Positions 31,546 through 39,678 of a stretch of 64,000 nucleotides of DNA are shown piece by piece. A model generated the notes under the pieces. The model made no database searches, was not told where the DNA came from, and saw only the letters and a program-made list of their open reading frames with translations. A program made the translations under genes and the position numbers. This DNA is from Arthrobacter glacialis (GTDB lineage Bacteria > Actinomycetota > Actinomycetes > Actinomycetales > Micrococcaceae). Where the stretch lies: NCBI RefSeq assembly GCF_002909445.1, contig NZ_PPXC01000013.1:58244-122243 (forward strand). The letters run 5' to 3'. The first letter of the stretch is position 1. Each line of letters begins with the position of its first letter.

Positions 31546-32414
31546 CAGTTTCTCCTTCCACTGTTCACAAGCATTCGGGGTACATGACGGGGAGCAACCA
31601 TCTGCTTCATCGCCACCAGGAGCAAGGCAATGATCCCCAGCCAGCCGGCAAAAATTATCTGCCCGATGGGGGTTTTATATGGTTCTGAGAAGGTGCTCAT
31701 GAGCGGGATTGCCAGAAGGAGAAAAACGGTCAGACCAGTGACAACCCTTGCATTTCCTCTTGGTTTACTTCGATCTGTGGTTACTTCTCGACGTACCCGG
31801 ACCTCCTCAAAGACTGTCTGAGACAGGTCATTGAGTGCGTTAACCAGACCCTGGCCCCGCTGTTTTGCTGCAAGCAGCAAGTTCATGACAACCAAATCTC
31901 CGGTGGGGTCATTGAGGTCGTTTGCAAATTCCTGGAGCGCGTCAGCAGTTGGCCAGCGGCCTTCCAACCTGGCGACCAGACGGGAGACTTCCGGGAAGAT
32001 GGCAGGTTGAGCATTGCTGAGGGAGGCTGTGATTGCACGCTCAAGGGGTGCCCCTGTCACGATCAATCCGGAAAGCCCCCGCGTCCAAGTCTCAATGGCC
32101 GCCAGTCGTTCAGTCTGACGTTTTTCTCCGTGGTCCGAGAAGATGGTTGGTAGCCCAAGAAGCGCAAGTGGAATGGCCACGACGAAGATGATCCATCCCG
32201 TGAAGAACCAGAACATCACGCCTGCGATGACCCCCGCCAAGAGAAGTAGCTGGGTCCGTCTGGAGAGGCCTGCCCTAAAGCGCTGGACAAGATTCTGGAT
32301 GCGTCCTGGCGCCTTGGCTTCATCTTGCTCAGACGGGATGAGCGAGATCAACGCGGCGAAGATTCCGGCCAAGACGATGACCACACCCAAGGAGGCGAGC
32401 AGGGCTGAATTCAC
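31545..32414 (-). CDS. tadB: Tad pilus platform protein TadB (T2SSF)
   Basis: This 289-residue membrane protein has N-terminal helices and a central F domain (AIETWTRGLSGLIVTGAPLERAITASLSN), followed by AAKQRGQGLVNALNDLSQTVFEEVRVRREV. Two C-terminal helices complete the fold. The GTG start has GGAGGTG upstream and overlaps the tadA stop. Confidence 0.8.
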   Translation of the reverse strand: MNSALLASLGVVIVLAGIFAALISLIPSEQDEAKAPGRIQNLVQRFRAGLSRRTQLLLLAGVIAGVMFWFFTGWIIFVVAIPLALLGLPTIFSDHGEKRQTERLAAIETWTRGLSGLIVTGAPLERAITASLSNAQPAIFPEVSRLVARLEGRWPTADALQEFANDLNDPTGDLVVMNLLLAAKQRGQGLVNALNDLSQTVFEEVRVRREVTTDRSKPRGNARVVTGLTVFLLLAIPLMSTFSEPYKTPIGQIIFAGWLGIIALLLVAMKQMVAPRHVPRMLVNSGRRN

Positions 32415-33988
32415 TGGACACCTCCCTGGAAACGGCCGTGATCCAGTCCAGCTCGCTGCAGATCGTGGAGGAGTCTTTCTCGGGTGGGCAAGCGGATGAA
32501 ACGCGCCTGGTTCTCGCCGGGTGAAAGCAGGAATATGTCTTGGGTGGTTACGCCGCGTTCACCTTCCGCTGCCATCACTTCACTGATGTGGGTGACTTTC
32601 CTTTGGGTCGCACCGTTATGATCAATGATTTTGCCCATCTGGACAACGAAATCAATGTGGCGGCCGAGCTGCTCAACCATGTATGACTTTCCGTAACGCT
32701 CAATGCCCAGTCCTGCCAGACGGTCAATGCAGTCATCGGGACCGTCAGCGTGTGTGGTGCTCATGGTGCCGGCCCCGGTTTGCATTGCATGGATCATGGA
32801 GACAATTTCTGGACCACGAACTTCTCCCACCATGATGCGTTGAGAGTTCAACCGAAGTGCTTTTTCCATGCACTGTTCCAAGGTGTACTCACCAGGTGAG
32901 TTGCCCTGTGCATCGCGTTCCCCTGTACCTGGTCGATACTGCAGCGAGAAGGGAGGGACTACGCGACCATGCAGCTTCTTGAGGTGGAGCTCACGCTCCT
33001 TTTCGATGGTGACGATCTGCTCCATTGGGCCGATTTTTCCTGCCATCGCACGCATCAGGGTGGTCTTCCCGTCGCCTCCCTCGCCACAAATGACGAAGGT
33101 TTTCCGTGCCTTGACGCCTATTTCGAGAAAGTGCGCTTGATCTGCAGTCAATGTCCCAAACTTGGTGAGCTGCTCAAGGCTGATGTTGATGTATCGGTGG
33201 ATACGCAACACCGCCGAGGGGCGCTCTGCAATTGGTCGGGCAATGGCGGCGAGACGCACATATCCAAGCAGGTCCATGTCAAGATCCGGGTGAGCTGAGG
33301 AGAATGATCTGGCCTCTTCCCCGTTGCGGTTGGCAAAGAACTGCAAATCTTCCATCAGTTGCTCATCGGAAGATGCGATTGCTGGTTTGCGAACCATCGA
33401 TCCATCGCTGTATTCGGCAAACACTTGGTCAAACCCATGGATGTGTATGTTCTCAACATCGGGGTCCTCGATCAAGGCCTGATAGCGCCCCAGCCTAAAC
33501 ATCTGGTCAAAAACGGCCTTGACGACTTGGCCACGGTACTCCGAGGACCAGATTTCCCTCTGGCCGGCAGAACGCAGTTGCTCATCAACATGCTCATTGA
33601 CGACATCGATAATGTGCTGGCGCCCCATCTCCTCCTTGTCCTCGTCGGAAAGGCCGTGACGGCCATCCAGTGAATTGACCTGGCGATCTACTGCCTTGCT
33701 GCGAAGCATGGCAGTAGCGGCCCAAAAAGGTTCGTCTCCCACTACAGGCAGGTTCTGAGTCTCGGCCGCTGTTTCAATGTCAGCCACCAGCTGGTTGATG
33801 TCGTCGTCGGAAATCCTCAAGGCTCCAGACATTGAGTCGCCCCCTGCCAGGTGAGCAGTCGCGCCTGCAGGAATAGCGAAAGTCCCCTTGGGCCTAGCCG
33901 ACGATTCCTCGATTGCTGGGGTCTGGCGGAAGAATGGCAAGCTCGAAAGGTCAACGTTTGAGGTGTATTCATCATCTGTGGTGCTCAT
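32411..33988 (-). CDS. tadA: Tad secretion ATPase TadA/CpaF
   Basis: This is a 525-residue cytosolic hexameric ATPase of the type II/IV secretion superfamily. An N-terminal ~140 residues lead to the core with Walker A GEGGDGKTTLMRAMAG, an Asp box (ITLEKERELHL-like VTIEKERELHL), Walker B RIMVGEVRGPEI and a His box GTMSTTHADGPDD. It drives Flp pilin extrusion. ATGA overlaps the preceding gene, with GGAAGAGG upstream. Length and motif order are normal for CpaF. Confidence 0.9.
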   Translation of the reverse strand: MSTTDDEYTSNVDLSSLPFFRQTPAIEESSARPKGTFAIPAGATAHLAGGDSMSGALRISDDDINQLVADIETAAETQNLPVVGDEPFWAATAMLRSKAVDRQVNSLDGRHGLSDEDKEEMGRQHIIDVVNEHVDEQLRSAGQREIWSSEYRGQVVKAVFDQMFRLGRYQALIEDPDVENIHIHGFDQVFAEYSDGSMVRKPAIASSDEQLMEDLQFFANRNGEEARSFSSAHPDLDMDLLGYVRLAAIARPIAERPSAVLRIHRYINISLEQLTKFGTLTADQAHFLEIGVKARKTFVICGEGGDGKTTLMRAMAGKIGPMEQIVTIEKERELHLKKLHGRVVPPFSLQYRPGTGERDAQGNSPGEYTLEQCMEKALRLNSQRIMVGEVRGPEIVSMIHAMQTGAGTMSTTHADGPDDCIDRLAGLGIERYGKSYMVEQLGRHIDFVVQMGKIIDHNGATQRKVTHISEVMAAEGERGVTTQDIFLLSPGENQARFIRLPTRERLLHDLQRAGLDHGRFQGGVQ

Positions 33989-34818
33989 GCTTGCTTGACC
34001 TCTTCCTTGGGTACCGGGCGGCTACCAAGCCGTTTAGTTCTATCTAGAATTTGCGAGTCGACAGAGGCCGCCAGAGCGGTGAGCGCTGAGGATAGTCCTG
34101 TGCGTTTGAAATTCTTGGCCTTGGGAACACCGAGTGAATAGACAGCAGCCGTGCTGGGATCCCAGGGCATCTTGCCCAATACAGGGACGCCCAACTGCCG
34201 CTCAATATCCCGGCCTGAGTAGTTCCCTGTCACTGCTTCCATAAGCACAAGACCCAAATGCTCTCCGTGGCCAACCCTCGCCAGATTTTCTTTGAGTTCA
34301 TCAAGTTGTCCGATGAGGGCGCCGAGGTCAGGTAGTACAGGACGAGTCAGAACCATGACGCTGTCTGACATCTGCATCAGCGGTGTGCGAGGGTCCCCTG
34401 GCACATACCGGCCGGCATCAACAATGACATCAACACCGCTATCTCCCTGTTGGGAAAGAACGATGGCCAGATCCGACCAGAATCCAGTCATGCCCTTGCC
34501 AGCGCCAGTGTTGGAAATTCCCGAGAGTAGGTATTTCCCTCGTTGGTCGCCATCGCGTCCAAGATCTTGGACCAAAGGCACCAGTTGCTCCCACAGAATG
34601 TCGCTGGAGAGTCCCTGCCTCTGTGCCTGAACTGCCAAGGGCAGGAGACCGCGGCTGTTGTCCAGTTGGCCCTGCATGAATCCGGGAATCACACTGCTGG
34701 GTTTTGAAGTGTCGGCTTCGACCACCATGACCGGCCGCGGCCAAACGTCTGCCAGGCCTACTGCCGTTGAGGTGATCCCCGGCGATCCTGCGCCGCTGCA
34801 AAGAAATATGGCTGCCAT
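33985..34818 (-). CDS. TadZ/CpaE-like MinD-family protein, atypical P-loop
   Basis: This 277-residue protein occupies the TadZ/CpaE slot. Its N-terminal loop CSGAGSPGITSTAVGLA aligns with the deviant Walker A of ParA/MinD but lacks both lysines. DVIVDAGRYVPGDP and MEAVTGNYSGRDIERQLGVPVLGKMPWD match MinD-fold positions. Atypical P-loops are known in TadZ proteins that localise the pilus machine, so it may bind but not hydrolyse nucleotide. It starts at ATG 34818, one base after the SAF gene ends. Confidence 0.75.
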   Translation of the reverse strand: MAAIFLCSGAGSPGITSTAVGLADVWPRPVMVVEADTSKPSSVIPGFMQGQLDNSRGLLPLAVQAQRQGLSSDILWEQLVPLVQDLGRDGDQRGKYLLSGISNTGAGKGMTGFWSDLAIVLSQQGDSGVDVIVDAGRYVPGDPRTPLMQMSDSVMVLTRPVLPDLGALIGQLDELKENLARVGHGEHLGLVLMEAVTGNYSGRDIERQLGVPVLGKMPWDPSTAAVYSLGVPKAKNFKRTGLSSALTALAASVDSQILDRTKRLGSRPVPKEEVKQA

Positions 34819-34819
34819 G

Positions 34820-35521
34820 CTATTTACCTTCCTCAGTCAGAGGATCCAGGATCAAGCCTGCGTTTCCCGATGCTGACCACGCCACAACTTTGGGGGCGTC
34901 ATCAGTGGAGACAACGACATCGACAATGATCAACCCTTTGACGTCATCCAAGGAGGTCGAGTCAACTACTCCGGAGATGGGAGGCGTGTTGAGATCTGCT
35001 GTTGCACCTTGGGTGGGGGTCCTGATGATGCGAACACGGTCCCCGGCCTGCAGTGGCCTGGAAGGGGCCTGTGAACTTGCCAATCCAACGCCAACAACGG
35101 AGGTGCCGGTTTTTACGCCCAGGCTCTCTCCTACGTTCTTAGAGGTCACCAAGGACCCTTCAGGAAGGTCCACCAAAGCCTTCTGCCCGATCACGGTTGA
35201 TGATCTGTCCGCAGGAACGGCCTCTCCCGCCGATTTCTGGACGACATCAATAGTCGTTAGGTCGCCAGAGCCAATGACGGCCCCACGCGCCAGGTCTGTC
35301 TTCACCACCAACACACTCACCTGCCCGTTTCCCGACATTCCGAAATAGGTAAGGAGCCCCCCAACCATCGCCAAGGCTATGCACAGGGCGATGAGCGCCG
35401 GCTTCTTTCTAGCCAGTTGGGAGGGCATTTGGAAACCCTTTAGCTCTTTGGGCCGGCTTTCTTGCCCATCGGCTGCAGACCGGCTTGTTTTGCGTGACTC
35501 ACGCGTACTGATGGTGCTCAC
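34820..35521 (-). CDS. SAF-domain pilus protein (CpaB/RcpC-like)
   Basis: This 233-residue protein has one membrane helix (PALIALCIALAMVGGLLTYFG) followed by a SAF domain (LARGAVIGSGDLTTIDVV... LVTSKNVGESLGVKTG). It resembles the CpaB/RcpC component that stabilises the pilus path across the envelope. The GTG start has AAGGAGGAG upstream. It is the first gene of the Tad operon, divergent from a winged-helix regulator. Confidence 0.75.
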   Translation of the reverse strand: MSTISTRESRKTSRSAADGQESRPKELKGFQMPSQLARKKPALIALCIALAMVGGLLTYFGMSGNGQVSVLVVKTDLARGAVIGSGDLTTIDVVQKSAGEAVPADRSSTVIGQKALVDLPEGSLVTSKNVGESLGVKTGTSVVGVGLASSQAPSRPLQAGDRVRIIRTPTQGATADLNTPPISGVVDSTSLDDVKGLIIVDVVVSTDDAPKVVAWSASGNAGLILDPLTEEGK

Positions 35522-35603
35522 GTGAGCTCCTCCTTGGGTTCGGGTCCCCCAACAAGGCGTTGAGGTAATCTTAAAGTCAACTAGATAAATGAAGTATACA
35601 GTA

Positions 35604-35627
35604 GCCGTAGATCTTCCGTCCTACGGC
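35604..35627. promoter_or_regulatory. Inverted repeat in divergent Tad/regulator promoter
   Basis: GCCGTAG (35604-35610) and CTACGGC (35621-35627) are perfect inverted arms 10 bases apart between the SAF gene and the winged-helix gene. A nearby GTATAC could be part of overlapping promoters. It is a likely operator for the adjacent regulator. Confidence 0.45.
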
Positions 35628-35638
35628 ATGATGGAAGC

Positions 35639-35953
35639 GTGGTTAAAGTGATCAATGCCAATCTAGGCGTGCAGGTAGAGACGGCCATCGCAGTTTTTGG
35701 CACACCTACACGTGTGGGGATTCTAAAATTCCTCCTCGATGAGGGCCCTTCCCAGATGGGCTCTATCACCAAAGGCGTGGGCCTAACGAGGGCCACGGTG
35801 GTCAAGGCCATCCTGGCGCTCGAGGAACTTGGTGCGATCACCGCAGACATCCCCCTTGAGCGCAGGGCAGGCAAGCGTGTCCTGTACAGGGCACACGTAG
35901 AACTCATTGAGAACCTACTCGGCGCTTTGAAATCCGCTCTAACCACAGATTGA
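35639..35953 (+). CDS. Winged-helix regulator (ArsR/MarR-like)
   Basis: This 104-residue protein has a clear winged helix: TPTRVGILKFLLDEGPSQMGSITKGVGLTRATVVKAILALEELGAITADI, with recognition helix TRATVVKAI and wing ERRAGKRVLYRA. The GTG start is preceded by GGAAGC. It lies back to back with the Tad operon and is the likely local repressor or activator of pilus expression (inference). Confidence 0.7.
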   Translation: MVKVINANLGVQVETAIAVFGTPTRVGILKFLLDEGPSQMGSITKGVGLTRATVVKAILALEELGAITADIPLERRAGKRVLYRAHVELIENLLGALKSALTTD

Positions 35954-36100
35954 CTCCTCCCCCACTTTTTTCTTCATTGGGGGTAGGTATCGGATCTCGC
36001 TGGCAGCCACAAAAATAGTTCCACAATCACTTGTCCCCCATAGTTTCTGCTCGTTAAGTGTGACAGCTTGGCCAAGGACATGAAATCTGATGGCGTAGGG

Positions 36101-36164
36101 CTAGTGCTAGCGTTACGACACGCCCAACAAAACCCGGAAATATGCCGCTTAACACTAGCGCTAG
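36101..36164. promoter_or_regulatory. Paired CTAG palindromes upstream of RHH gene
   Basis: CTAGTGCTAG (36101-36110) and CTAGCGCTAG (36155-36164) each form a short palindrome and together make a larger inverted repeat with TAAC/GTTA flanks. Placed just before the start codon at 36180, they are likely operators of the small DNA-binding protein. Confidence 0.55.
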
Positions 36165-36179
36165 GGTTAGAGTCGATTT

Positions 36180-36596
36180 ATGACAACAATCCGTGGACGC
36201 CGCCAGCGCGGCGCAGCTATGGGCAACGTCTCTCTTTTCGCCACCCTTGAGCCTTCGGTTAAGGCCAAGCTAGACACCATTGCGAACGTAACTAATCTGT
36301 CCCTGGGCCTTGTCCTTGAAGAAATTATCAAGAACTCCCCAGAAACCAGCGACGTTTCGCTTAGGCGCCGCAACCGCGGTGAAGCTAGCGGATATGAGGG
36401 CTTAGCCGTAACAATCCCCGCTACGACGAAAGCCAAGCTGAGGCGACTACAGCATGCCTACGGATCTCCAGAAAAGCCCGCTTCTGAGGCAGTTCTGGTT
36501 GAGTTGCTCATCAAAAACAGCCAACTAAGTGGTGCCGGGTTCCCAACATGGTGGTCCACGTACCAGGAGGAATTGCCCATCAAGCGAGCAATTTAA
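36180..36596 (+). CDS. Small ribbon-helix-helix-like DNA-binding protein
   Basis: This 138-residue basic protein has two similar halves. Each has a beta-like stretch and a helix pair: VSLFATLEPSVKAKLDTIANVTNLSLGLVLEEII and LAVTIPATTKAKLRRLQHAYG...ASEAVLVELLI. This suggests tandem ribbon-helix-helix folds, as in plasmid copy-number or partition regulators. The start codon at 36180 lies 16 bases after a CTAG-type operator. A terminator hairpin follows. It is a likely autoregulated plasmid control gene. Confidence 0.6.
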   Translation: MTTIRGRRQRGAAMGNVSLFATLEPSVKAKLDTIANVTNLSLGLVLEEIIKNSPETSDVSLRRRNRGEASGYEGLAVTIPATTKAKLRRLQHAYGSPEKPASEAVLVELLIKNSQLSGAGFPTWWSTYQEELPIKRAI

Positions 36597-36603
36597 AACA
36601 AAG

Positions 36604-36627
36604 AGCCCCGCTCTAACGAGCGGGGCT
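36604..36627 (+). terminator. Hairpin terminator
   Basis: AGCCCCGCTC, a TAAC loop and GAGCGGGGCT form a perfect 10-bp stem directly after the RHH-like gene. The T-run is weak. Confidence 0.7.
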
Positions 36628-36733
36628 GCTTAGAAAAGTATGGTTGGGCGAATGCTTGCCGGCTGGACCCAACCTTTCAGATAGCTCCATCTCTGGGGCT
36701 TTCCCTTGTCCTTCAATCTGGAAGGTCCCTTTT

Positions 36734-37774
36734 ATGGTACCCCTATGCCCTCAAAAAGTGCCAGCTCATGAACCAACATGCACCATAAAACACCTCACTG
36801 TTGTCCTATTGGCTGGAGAAGTCCCGACCTGGTCAACACGATCTCGATGGCTTCTAAGCTGCAGCCTGGCAGCATTGCTCCCTGAAGGCGTGAAGGCACG
36901 CAAGCGCCTCGGAGGCCTGAGCCATAAGGCCTTCATGAAGGTAATGCGCGTCGATGCACTAACCGCCGACCATATAACCGGGCGTAATGTCCGGACCTCC
37001 CATTCAACATGCGCAAAGAAAGCCGCAACGTCGCCTGCCCTGGTCAAAAGATCCCGCCAAGTGGCCGAATGTCTAGGCCTGATGACGACCGTTGACCGCG
37101 GTCGCTACCTGACCCAGGAGGAGCGCCAGCAAGTCTTGAAGGAGACCGGATTTGGCTACACAAAGAAAGCTTCCACCCGTAGCCTGACCATGACCCGCGA
37201 ATGGGCAGTGCAGACCGCTACCGACCACCTACCACGTAGTGGTTCTACTATGAATAAATCCTCCTTAAGAGGTACTAACCAAAAACGCTCACGCGTTTCA
37301 GCCGCTTCGCGGATCAATGAAGAAAAACCAACAAAAAACACGCCAAGGCCACTCCCCCGAGATCTCTCAACACAAAAACTTGCCGCTGGGCTTGAACGCC
37401 AGCTGTTCTGGCTCACCGGCTTTGGTCACATTGGAAGACTCTGTGATGTCTTGACTAATTCCGGCCTCAACCCGGCCACATGGACTCCCTCATCGCTGTC
37501 CAATGCTTTGAACGCCTTTACTGCACAGCGCGGGTGGACAACCCCTCATAAGATCTCTAACCCCTTGGCATACCTGAGCTTCCTCCTTACCGCGGCATCT
37601 CTGGATAACGCCTGGGAGACGTTCAACCCCCAGAGCAAGGCTCGGGAGGCCATGAAATCGACTCAGGCGGCCAAGGAAGCCTTGGAAGCCCGCAATGCGC
37701 CTGAACACAAGATCAACCTGCGAGCAGGAATCGCCAAGCTGCGGGAGGTCCTGAAGACTTCAAAGGTCGTTTAG
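36734..37774 (+). CDS. Winged-helix plasmid protein, possible replication protein
   Basis: This protein of about 346 residues is basic. The N-terminal half has a winged-helix-like region (KAATSPALVKRSRQVAECLGLMTTVDRGRYLTQEERQQV), the pattern seen in plasmid replication or regulatory proteins that read VRTLA-type helices. A variable Ser/Lys-rich linker follows, and the C-terminal part resembles a helical bundle (PRDLSTQKLAAGLERQLFWLTGFGHIGRLCDVL). I chose the ATG at 36734 because GGAAGG precedes it. Its place between a copy-control-like gene and parA supports a replication role, but RepA at 39679 is the clearer initiator. Confidence 0.5.
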   Translation: MVPLCPQKVPAHEPTCTIKHLTVVLLAGEVPTWSTRSRWLLSCSLAALLPEGVKARKRLGGLSHKAFMKVMRVDALTADHITGRNVRTSHSTCAKKAATSPALVKRSRQVAECLGLMTTVDRGRYLTQEERQQVLKETGFGYTKKASTRSLTMTREWAVQTATDHLPRSGSTMNKSSLRGTNQKRSRVSAASRINEEKPTKNTPRPLPRDLSTQKLAAGLERQLFWLTGFGHIGRLCDVLTNSGLNPATWTPSSLSNALNAFTAQRGWTTPHKISNPLAYLSFLLTAASLDNAWETFNPQSKAREAMKSTQAAKEALEARNAPEHKINLRAGIAKLREVLKTSKVV

Positions 37775-37799
37775 GACCTTCACGAGGTCCTAAACGACC
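37765..37799 (+). terminator. Terminator overlapping the stop codon
   Basis: GGTCGTTTAGGACC (37765-37778) and GGTCCTAAACGACC (37786-37799) are perfect 14-base arms. The left arm contains the stop codon of the winged-helix gene. No T-run follows, so termination versus binding site is undecided. Confidence 0.6.
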
Positions 37800-38040
37800 T
37801 ACCCGTTAGCCCTGAAGAGACAGACTCAGGGTAGTTACCTTTAGAATTACCGATGGATATAAGGCCATAAATCTTGTTGGATAACATGCGGTACATAACG
37901 TTTGAAGTGTTGCCATATGTACCGTGTTTGATAATGCCTAACCTGAGGCGTCATATCGTACTTGGCGTAAAGTGTGCATCTGTACCGTAAATCAAGAATG
38001 ATATAGGACGTGACCTAACGGGGTAGGTGGGGTAGAATTT
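37800..38040. other. AT-richer intergenic region with GTACCG repeats
   Basis: CGGTACAT (37889), ATGTACCG (37917) and TGTACCGT (37981) recur in a region that is more AT-rich than its surroundings and directly precedes parA. This is a plausible centromere (parS) or secondary origin, and no gene is seen here. Confidence 0.4.
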
Positions 38041-38066
38041 GTAGTGAGATTGTCAGAACTCACTAC
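38041..38066. promoter_or_regulatory. Perfect inverted repeat before parA
   Basis: GTAGTGAG and CTCACTAC are exact 8-base arms separated by 10 bases, ending 13 bases before the parA ATG. The site fits an autoregulatory operator for the partition proteins. Confidence 0.55.
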
Positions 38067-38079
38067 CGCAGGAGATAGC

Positions 38080-39015
38080 ATGACCAGTTCATTCTTTAAG
38101 CCGATGGAAGAGACCCAGCACGTTTCCCAAGCCCTTGACAGGGTGGTCGCTATGGCCAATGGGAAGGGGGGAGTGGGTAAGACCACCGCCACGGCAAACA
38201 TCGCAGGCACGGCAGCACTTGCCGGATACAGGGTTCTTGTAATCGACTTGGATCACCAGGGAGATATGAAGAGCGACCTGGGATATGACAAGCAGACCGG
38301 TGAGGAACTCCTGGCTGCCCTTATTACCGGAGCGACTCCACCCATCCTGAAGGATGTGCGAAAGAATCTGGACGTTATTGCAGGAGGACCGGCACTCGAA
38401 GACATCGCTGCGATCATGGCGGTCCGGGCAGGACGAGATGACTCCTCAGACTTTGGAGACATGCTTTATAAGATGCTCGCCCCCATCGTTGACGACTACG
38501 ACTTGATCCTCATGGACACTCCGCCCGGCGACAAGGTGATTGTTGAAGGTGCCTTGTGCGTATCAACGGCCGTCATTATTCCAACGAAATCCGATGATGG
38601 CAGTGTGAACGGTGTTGAGCGTATGGGCAGACGTTTCCAAGCTGTTCGACCACGCAACCCTGTTCTTCAGGTCGCTGGCGTCTTGCTCTTTGCTGTTGGG
38701 TCAAGGTCCCTCCGCTTGGAACGTAGCGTTCGGGAGAAACTGGAAGGAATGCTTGGAGAAGCGGCCCCGGTTTTCGTCACGAGGATTAGAAACCTGGAAA
38801 GTGCCGCTGCGGACGCGAGAGATCGAGGCCTGTTGTTCTACGAGCTCGAAGGAGCAGCCAAAGGCGAGAAGGCTGTGACTCTGGCTGCGCTGAAGGCGGG
38901 GGAGAAGCCCGCACGCGGCATGTTTACCTCCAATGCAAGCGCTGTGGCTGCAGAATTCGAGGAACTCACTGGAGAAATCCTCACGCGGTTGAGCGAAATT
39001 AAGGGAGTGCAGTAA
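38080..39015 (+). CDS. parA: ParA-family partition ATPase
   Basis: This 311-residue protein has the deviant Walker A NGKGGVGKTTATANIAG, the switch region DLDHQGDMKSDLGYD and Walker B DLILMDTPPGDKV. It lacks an N-terminal HTH of the long P1-type ParA. The ATG at 38080 has GCAGGAG upstream. The small DNA-binding gene that starts 2 bases after its stop is the likely centromere-binding partner. Together they would segregate the plasmid. Confidence 0.85.
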   Translation: MTSSFFKPMEETQHVSQALDRVVAMANGKGGVGKTTATANIAGTAALAGYRVLVIDLDHQGDMKSDLGYDKQTGEELLAALITGATPPILKDVRKNLDVIAGGPALEDIAAIMAVRAGRDDSSDFGDMLYKMLAPIVDDYDLILMDTPPGDKVIVEGALCVSTAVIIPTKSDDGSVNGVERMGRRFQAVRPRNPVLQVAGVLLFAVGSRSLRLERSVREKLEGMLGEAAPVFVTRIRNLESAAADARDRGLLFYELEGAAKGEKAVTLAALKAGEKPARGMFTSNASAVAAEFEELTGEILTRLSEIKGVQ

Positions 39016-39017
39016 GC

Positions 39018-39614
39018 ATGAGCATCAAACATGAGGATCTCTCGTCGGTTTTCGCACCAACTGCCACCAAGGGAGAGCCCGAGGGCACCCAGCGGGGTAA
39101 GAAGCTCGCCGGGCTCCTTCCTCCTCGCGGGGTCAAGTCACCTGCACATCAGGTTCCTGAGACCACTTCTCAGCCGTTGCAGCCAACCCAACCCCCGGTG
39201 ATTGAAGGTAAGGGGCCTGTGTCGTCGGAGGCAGCAGTATCTGGCATCAAGAGCAAAGGTGTATACCTGCCCCATGATCTGTTGAAGGTACTGAAAGCCA
39301 GAACCAGGGGGGAGATGAGCACCTACACGGACATGCTGATTGATGCCTTTGATGCCATTTCAGATAAAGAGTTGATTGAGAAGATCTCTCCGCAGGCTTC
39401 CTCCACCGGGTTGGCTGGAGGGATGCCGAGGCGCCGCAGAACCACTGATTCAGCCAAGAGTGGCACCCAGATCCAACTTCGCCTGGATAAGGCGCAGGAT
39501 GACTGGCTGACAGCCAAGGAGAAGACTGTGGGGGCTCCATCACGCAGCGCCTTGGTGACGATGGCCTATGAGATGTACTTTGAGGCCACCCCTCCCAAAC
39601 GGAGGAACCACTAA
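39018..39614 (+). CDS. Centromere-binding partner of ParA (ParB-like)
   Basis: This 198-residue protein has a disordered, Pro-rich N-terminus with basic patches, typical of the ParA-contacting arm. Two putative helix-rich DNA-binding stretches follow (VYLPHDLLKVLKARTRGEMSTYTDMLIDAFD and QIQLRLDKAQDDWLTAKEKTVGAPSRSALVTMAYEMYF), which look like ribbon-helix-helix units. GGAGTG precedes the ATG. It is not homologous to canonical ParB with its nuclease-like domain. Confidence 0.7.
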   Translation: MSIKHEDLSSVFAPTATKGEPEGTQRGKKLAGLLPPRGVKSPAHQVPETTSQPLQPTQPPVIEGKGPVSSEAAVSGIKSKGVYLPHDLLKVLKARTRGEMSTYTDMLIDAFDAISDKELIEKISPQASSTGLAGGMPRRRRTTDSAKSGTQIQLRLDKAQDDWLTAKEKTVGAPSRSALVTMAYEMYFEATPPKRRNH

Positions 39615-39617
39615 GAA

Positions 39618-39666
39618 GAAAAGTATGAGCCCCGTCGATTGTCTCGACGGGGCTCATACTTTTTTC
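39618..39666. terminator. Strong bidirectional terminator between parAB and repA
   Basis: Arms 39621-39638 and 39644-39661 (AAGTATGAGCCCCGTCGA and its complement) are perfectly paired over 18 bases. A-rich sequence lies on the left and TTTTT on the right, so it can stop transcription from the convergent par and rep genes. Confidence 0.85.
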
Positions 39667-39678
39667 ATTTCAGATGCC

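Noticed and set aside
38041-38066. Similarity of GTGAGATTGTCAGA before parA to the accessory-regulon palindrome
   Set aside because: Only part of the operator matches and a 14-base chance match is expected in a window of this size. The parA site is explained by its own perfect inverted repeat.
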